Part shown: one piece after another, positions 60,629 to 64,000 of the stretch | How the letters are laid out: each line of letters opens with the position of its first letter | How positions within the stretch are numbered: position 1 is the first letter of the stretch | The notes under the pieces: generated by a model | Told to the model about the DNA's origin: nothing | The model's database searches: none | The model's input: only the letters and a program-made list of their open reading frames with translations | Made by a program: the position numbers and the translations under genes | Source of the DNA: an uncultured Roseicyclus sp. | Lineage (GTDB): Bacteria; Pseudomonadota; Alphaproteobacteria; Rhodobacterales; Rhodobacteraceae | Reading direction: 5' to 3' | Assembly: GCA_937139335.1 (NCBI GenBank) | Contig: CAKZPN010000066.1 | Location: forward strand, 26,642-90,641 | DNA: 64,000 nucleotides

Positions 60629-61489
60629 ATGACCGAGATCAGCACCATCGGCGTGATCGGCGCCGGCACCATGGGCAACGGCATCGCGCAGGTCTGCGCC
60701 GCCGCGGGCTACCCCGTCGTGTTGCAGGACCTGTCGGAGGAGGCACTGACGCTCGCCTGCCAGACGATGGAGTCGAGCCTCGCCCGCCAGATCCGCAAGG
60801 GCACCCTGACCGCGGCGCAGGCGGCCGAGACCGTCGCCCGGATCACCACCACCACCTCGCTCGATCCGATGGCCGACAGCGACATCGTGATCGAGGCAAT
60901 CGTCGAGCGGCTGGAGGTGAAATCGACGATCATCGGCAAGCTCGACGCGATCTGTCCGGCGACGACGGTCTTCGCCTCCAACACCTCGTCGATCTCGCTG
61001 ACCCAGCTTGCCGCCGCCTCGGCTCATCCCGGCCGGGTGATCGGCATGCATTTCTTCAACCCGGTCCCGGTGATGCAGCTGGTGGAGATCATCCGCGCGC
61101 TTCAGACCACCGATGAGGTGGCAGAGGCGGTGACGGCCCTGACTGTCGCCATCGGCAAGACGCCGCGCGTCAGCAAGGACAGCTACGGCTTCATCGTGAA
61201 CCGGCTGCTGGCCCCCCAGATCAACGAGGCGATCAACTGCGTCGCCGAGGGACTTGCAACGCCCGACGATATCGACAGCATGATGAAGCTGGGGGCGAAC
61301 CACCCGATGGGGCCTCTGGCGCTGGGGGACCTGATCGGGCTCGACGTGGTGCTCAACATTATGGAAACCCTGTATCACGGGTTCGACGATCCCAAGTACC
61401 GGCCGAGCCCGCTGCTCAAGCAGATGGTCCATGCCGGGTATCTGGGGCGCAAGACAGGGCGGGGGTTCCGGGAGTATCCCGCCGCCTGA
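60629..61489 (+). CDS. 3-hydroxybutyryl-CoA dehydrogenase family protein
   Basis: NAD(P)-dependent 3-hydroxyacyl-CoA dehydrogenase of 286 aa. The Rossmann motif IGVIGAGTMGNGIAQV, the SNTSSISLTQLA segment, the catalytic His in GMHFFNPVPVMQLVEI, and the C-terminal GRKTGRGF are all present. It interconverts 3-hydroxyacyl-CoA and 3-oxoacyl-CoA, which links the CoA-transferase product to the hydroxyacyl pool. It follows subunit B by 36 nt with CGGAG upstream. Confidence 0.9.
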   Translation: MTEISTIGVIGAGTMGNGIAQVCAAAGYPVVLQDLSEEALTLACQTMESSLARQIRKGTLTAAQAAETVARITTTTSLDPMADSDIVIEAIVERLEVKSTIIGKLDAICPATTVFASNTSSISLTQLAAASAHPGRVIGMHFFNPVPVMQLVEIIRALQTTDEVAEAVTALTVAIGKTPRVSKDSYGFIVNRLLAPQINEAINCVAEGLATPDDIDSMMKLGANHPMGPLALGDLIGLDVVLNIMETLYHGFDDPKYRPSPLLKQMVHAGYLGRKTGRGFREYPAA

Positions 61490-61508
61490 GCAGCTCCGAG
61501 GAGGGGAG

Positions 61509-62369
61509 ATGCCGAGTTTCAGGGCGAATGACGGGGCGAGCCTGCACTACAGCGACACCGGCCACGGGCTTGCCCTGCTGGCCCTGGCCGGGCTGACGCG
61601 CGACGGGCGCGATTTCGACTATCTCGCGCGCCACCTGCCGCCGGACGTGCGGCTGATCCGGCTCGACAGCCGCGGCCGCGGCCAGTCCGACTGGACCGGC
61701 CCCGACACCTACAGCGTGCCGCAGGAATCCGCCGACGCGCTGGCGCTGCTCGACCACCTGGGGCTACAGCGCGCCGCAATCATCGGCTCGTCGCGCGGGG
61801 GGCTTCTGGGGATGGTCCTGGCCGCCAAGGCCCATGACCGGCTATCGGGGCTGTGTTTCAACGACGTCGGCCCGGTGCTGGAGCGCAACGGGCTGATGCG
61901 GATCGGCACCTATGTCGGGGTGGACCCCACCGCCGCCACGCTGGAAGAGGTCGCTGACCGGATGTCGACCGCGATGCCCGGCTTCGACCACGTCCCCGAC
62001 CTGCGCTGGCAGGAGGAAACCGTCCGCCACTATGTCCAGTTGCAAGGCCGCGTCGGGCTCACCTACGACCCGGCGCTGCGCATCCCCTTCGACGCCGCGA
62101 TGGCCGGGCCGCTGCCGCCAGCCTGGGAGCTGTTCGAGGCCTGCGCCGGCCTGCCCCTCGCGCTCATCCGCGGCGCCACCTCCGACGTGCTGAGCGCCGA
62201 GACCGCCACCGAGATGCGCCGCCGCCGCCCCGACACGATCTTCGCCGAAGTCCCGCACCGTGGCCACGTTCCGTTCCTCGATGAACCCGAAGCTCTGGAT
62301 TGCATCGGCGAATGGCTGGCCCAGATCCGCGCGGCGGAGCTGACGGCCTGCCAGAAGGACATCGCGTGA
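61509..62369 (+). CDS. Alpha/beta hydrolase
   Basis: Alpha/beta hydrolase of 286 aa. The nucleophile Ser is in IIGSSRGGLLG, the His in HRGHVPFLDEPEA and the acid probably in GATSDVLS; the oxyanion region reads LALAGLTRDGRDF. No signal peptide. Substrate unknown: an ester, lactone or thioester of the operon's acids is possible. It follows the hydroxyacyl-CoA dehydrogenase by 19 nt with GAGGGGA upstream and is the last gene of the operon, ahead of a terminator-like hairpin. Confidence 0.85.
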   Translation: MPSFRANDGASLHYSDTGHGLALLALAGLTRDGRDFDYLARHLPPDVRLIRLDSRGRGQSDWTGPDTYSVPQESADALALLDHLGLQRAAIIGSSRGGLLGMVLAAKAHDRLSGLCFNDVGPVLERNGLMRIGTYVGVDPTAATLEEVADRMSTAMPGFDHVPDLRWQEETVRHYVQLQGRVGLTYDPALRIPFDAAMAGPLPPAWELFEACAGLPLALIRGATSDVLSAETATEMRRRRPDTIFAEVPHRGHVPFLDEPEALDCIGEWLAQIRAAELTACQKDIA

Positions 62370-62389
62370 GGGGGCGGTGAAGCGGTCAG

Positions 62390-62413
62390 CGCCGGGATCG
62401 GCCGGCGGGTTTT
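62390..62413 (+). terminator. Rho-independent terminator candidate after the acyl-CoA operon
   Basis: Six-base GC arms (62390-62395 with 62402-62407), a 6 nt loop, then GGTTTT. It lies 20 nt after the hydrolase stop in the convergent gap before the LysR gene. Confidence 0.45.
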
Positions 62414-62484
62414 GGAACCCGTCAACTTGGCCTGAGCGCGTGCCTGCCAACCGACTGAACAGATCTGCTCGGCCATCATGGCCT

Positions 62485-63435
62485 TCAAGACCGTTTCGAC
62501 TGTGGGATCGCCTTGGCTGTCCCCCTTGTATCGCACTGCCCCTCGGCCTTCCCCGACGCCAGCCGGCAGGCCTTGGCGAAGTCTGCGGCCAGATCCCGAC
62601 GGCGGGTGCGGACGGGGAAGGCGACGACGAACTCGTGGCGGATGCCAAGCTCGAGCGGCACGAGGGTGACCTCGGGGCGCGACAACCCGTGGGCCAGCCA
62701 CTCGGGCACGATAGCGACGCCGAACCCCTCGGCCGCGAAGGCGCAGGCGGATTCGACCGACTGCGTTTCGACGGCGACGCGGGCGGCGACCGCCGCGGCG
62801 CGGAACTGCGCGTCTATCTCGTCCCGCCACGGCCGGCCCCGCCCGAGCATGATCAGCGGTTCGCGCGCCAGTTCCCGCGCGCCGATCCGCGTTGCCGTCG
62901 CGATCGGGTCATCGACCCGCGCGGCTGCGACCAAGAGGCTGGTGTAAAGCGCGATGGTCTCGACGCCGGGGTTGAGGATCGGCCCCTTGGCGATGCCGAT
63001 GTCCACCTCGCGCGCCGCGATCATTCCGACGATCTTCTCGTAGGTGCCGAGCTGGACCGAGACGCGCAGGTTGGGGCGGTCTGCGACCAGCATCTTGATC
63101 GCGCGCGGCAGGTAGGTGGCGCTGGCTGAATGCGGCGCCGCGATCCGCAACGTGCCGCGGTCGAGACTTCGGATGTCGCGGGCGAGGCTCAACACGCGTT
63201 CGAGCCCGTCAAAGGCCTGGCTCGCCTCTTCGTAGATCGAGAGCGCGGTTTCGGTCGCGCGGATCCGCCCATGTTCGCGGACGAACAGTGTGAGGCCGAA
63301 GTGGTCCTCGAGCTTCGCAATCTGCTGGCTGACAGCGGGCTGCGACATGCCGAGCCGGGCCGATGCGGCGGTCACGCCCCCTGCCTCGATGACGGCGCAA
63401 AACACTTCCAGCCCGCGGATCGTGGTGACGCTCAT
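62485..63435 (-). CDS. LysR-type transcriptional regulator
   Basis: Regulator of 316 aa of normal length. The helix-turn-helix (about residues 5-62, GLEVFCAVIEAGGVTAASARLGMSQPAVSQQIAKLE) is followed by an effector domain (about 90-295). The ATG at 63435 gives the standard start; the in-frame upstream ATGs overlap the divergent promoter region. It is divergent from the dipeptide-type ABC permease gene with a 100 bp gap, so it most likely controls that transporter. Confidence 0.88.
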   Translation of the reverse strand: MSVTTIRGLEVFCAVIEAGGVTAASARLGMSQPAVSQQIAKLEDHFGLTLFVREHGRIRATETALSIYEEASQAFDGLERVLSLARDIRSLDRGTLRIAAPHSASATYLPRAIKMLVADRPNLRVSVQLGTYEKIVGMIAAREVDIGIAKGPILNPGVETIALYTSLLVAAARVDDPIATATRIGARELAREPLIMLGRGRPWRDEIDAQFRAAAVAARVAVETQSVESACAFAAEGFGVAIVPEWLAHGLSRPEVTLVPLELGIRHEFVVAFPVRTRRRDLAADFAKACRLASGKAEGQCDTRGTAKAIPQSKRS

Positions 63436-63535
63436 TCCATAAGTGTGTCTTATGGCCTTCGACGCGGCAACTATAAGATTGCGCGATTCGGCGGCCCCAC
63501 GCACAAAAACACAACCTTGGGGGGAATCCACGACC

Positions 63536-64000
63536 GTGTCTGTCTTCATCCTGCGCCGCCTCTTGCAGACTGTCGGGGTTCTGCTCGCCGTCTCGCTGGT
63601 GGTATTCATCGGACTTTACGCTGTCGGGGACCCCGCCGACATCCTGTTGCCCGACGACGCCACCGCCTCCGAGCGGGAGGCTACGATCCGGGCGCTTGGC
63701 CTCGACCGGCCGATCTGGGTGCAGTACGGCGTCTTTCTCCAGAACGCGCTGTCGGGCGATCTCGGCACCTCGTTCGTCTACAACACCCCCTCCATCGAGC
63801 TTATCCTCCAGCGTTTCCCCGCAACGCTGGAACTCGCGCTCTGCGCGCTGATGATCGCCGTGGTTCTTGGGGTGCCGCTGGGCCTCTATGCCGGTCTCAA
63901 TCCGGGCACGCGGCTCGACCAGACCATCGTCACCGGCTCGATCCTGGGCTTCTCGCTGCCGAACTTCTGGCAGGGGCTGATGCTGATCCTGATCTTCTCC
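63536..64000 (+). CDS. ABC transporter permease, dipeptide/oligopeptide type (DppB/OppB; 3' end outside window)
   Basis: First 155 codons of an inner-membrane permease; the frame is open to the right edge. The opening FILRRLLQTVGVLLAVSLVVF and the segments LGLDRPIWVQYGVFLQNAL, GDLGTSFVYNTP, RFPATLELALCALMIA and SLPNFWQGLMLILIF are typical of DppB/GsiC-like permeases. It starts at GTG 63536 behind a G-rich Shine-Dalgarno sequence. Related systems import peptides, glutathione or nickel; the binding protein and other subunits should lie beyond the window. Confidence 0.88.
   Translation, partial: MSVFILRRLLQTVGVLLAVSLVVFIGLYAVGDPADILLPDDATASEREATIRALGLDRPIWVQYGVFLQNALSGDLGTSFVYNTPSIELILQRFPATLELALCALMIAVVLGVPLGLYAGLNPGTRLDQTIVTGSILGFSLPNFWQGLMLILIFS

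Overview
This 64 kb window is high-GC DNA from an alphaproteobacterium, most likely of the Rhodobacteraceae (Roseobacter/Rhodobacter group). The evidence is a Rhodobacter-type sorbitol/mannitol operon (smoEFGKS-mtlK-xylB), a NepR/EcfG general-stress pair with EcfG-type promoters, two tripartite tricarboxylate transporters (TctCBA), and tight operons with ATGA/TGATG overlaps. No rRNA, tRNA, CRISPR, insertion sequence or phage gene was seen. Both ends cut through genes.

Region 1 (1-10.1 kb) looks like a general-stress island. It holds a Tat-dependent GMC dehydrogenase pair, an operon of two GH13 alpha-glucosidases, a stress SDR and an ExoD protein, a DUF3008 protein, a ferritin-like YciE-type protein, a BON protein, a small NepR-like anti-sigma factor and an EcfG-like sigma factor. 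Five sites fit the EcfG promoter pattern GGAAC-N16/17-(C/G)GTT, each correctly oriented 25-85 bp before a gene or operon, including the sigma gene and nepR. nepR and the sigma gene are convergent, which is unusual.

Region 2 (10.1-22.5 kb) has a luciferase-like flavin monooxygenase and an N-methylproline/dimethylglycine-demethylase-like flavoprotein, then the polyol operon with its LacI regulator and xylulokinase. Two related palindromes (core TTAC-N4-GTAA) mark LacI operators.

Region 3 (22.5-27.6 kb) has a two-subunit ABC exporter and a LysR-type regulator with two tandem DNA-binding domains.

Region 4 (27.6-52.5 kb) is a carboxylic-acid catabolic island. It combines two TTT transporters, TcuA/TcuB, an AtuA-family protein with its small partner, a class III CoA-transferase, a ThDP enzyme, an aldehyde dehydrogenase, two 2-hydroxyacid dehydrogenases, an Ldh2-type dehydrogenase, a SucCD-like CoA ligase, an acyl-CoA dehydrogenase, an HpcH/HpaI aldolase, an SDR and a two-part CHR transporter. 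A GntR/FCD regulator lies in the middle. Four copies of an inverted repeat, TGTATA-N4-TATACA or degenerate versions, sit at the promoters of the surrounding units, so the island probably answers to one regulator. The substrate is unknown.

Region 5 (52.8-62.4 kb) is a plus-strand acyl-CoA/acyl-phosphate operon: FabI-like reductase, DUF3141 protein with a PHA-synthase-like Cys-Asp-His triad, MaoC-Pta fusion, acetate-type kinase, two CoA-transferase subunits, 3-hydroxyacyl-CoA dehydrogenase and an alpha/beta hydrolase, with a PaaI-type thioesterase before it. The window ends with a LysR regulator diverging from the start of a dipeptide-type ABC permease.
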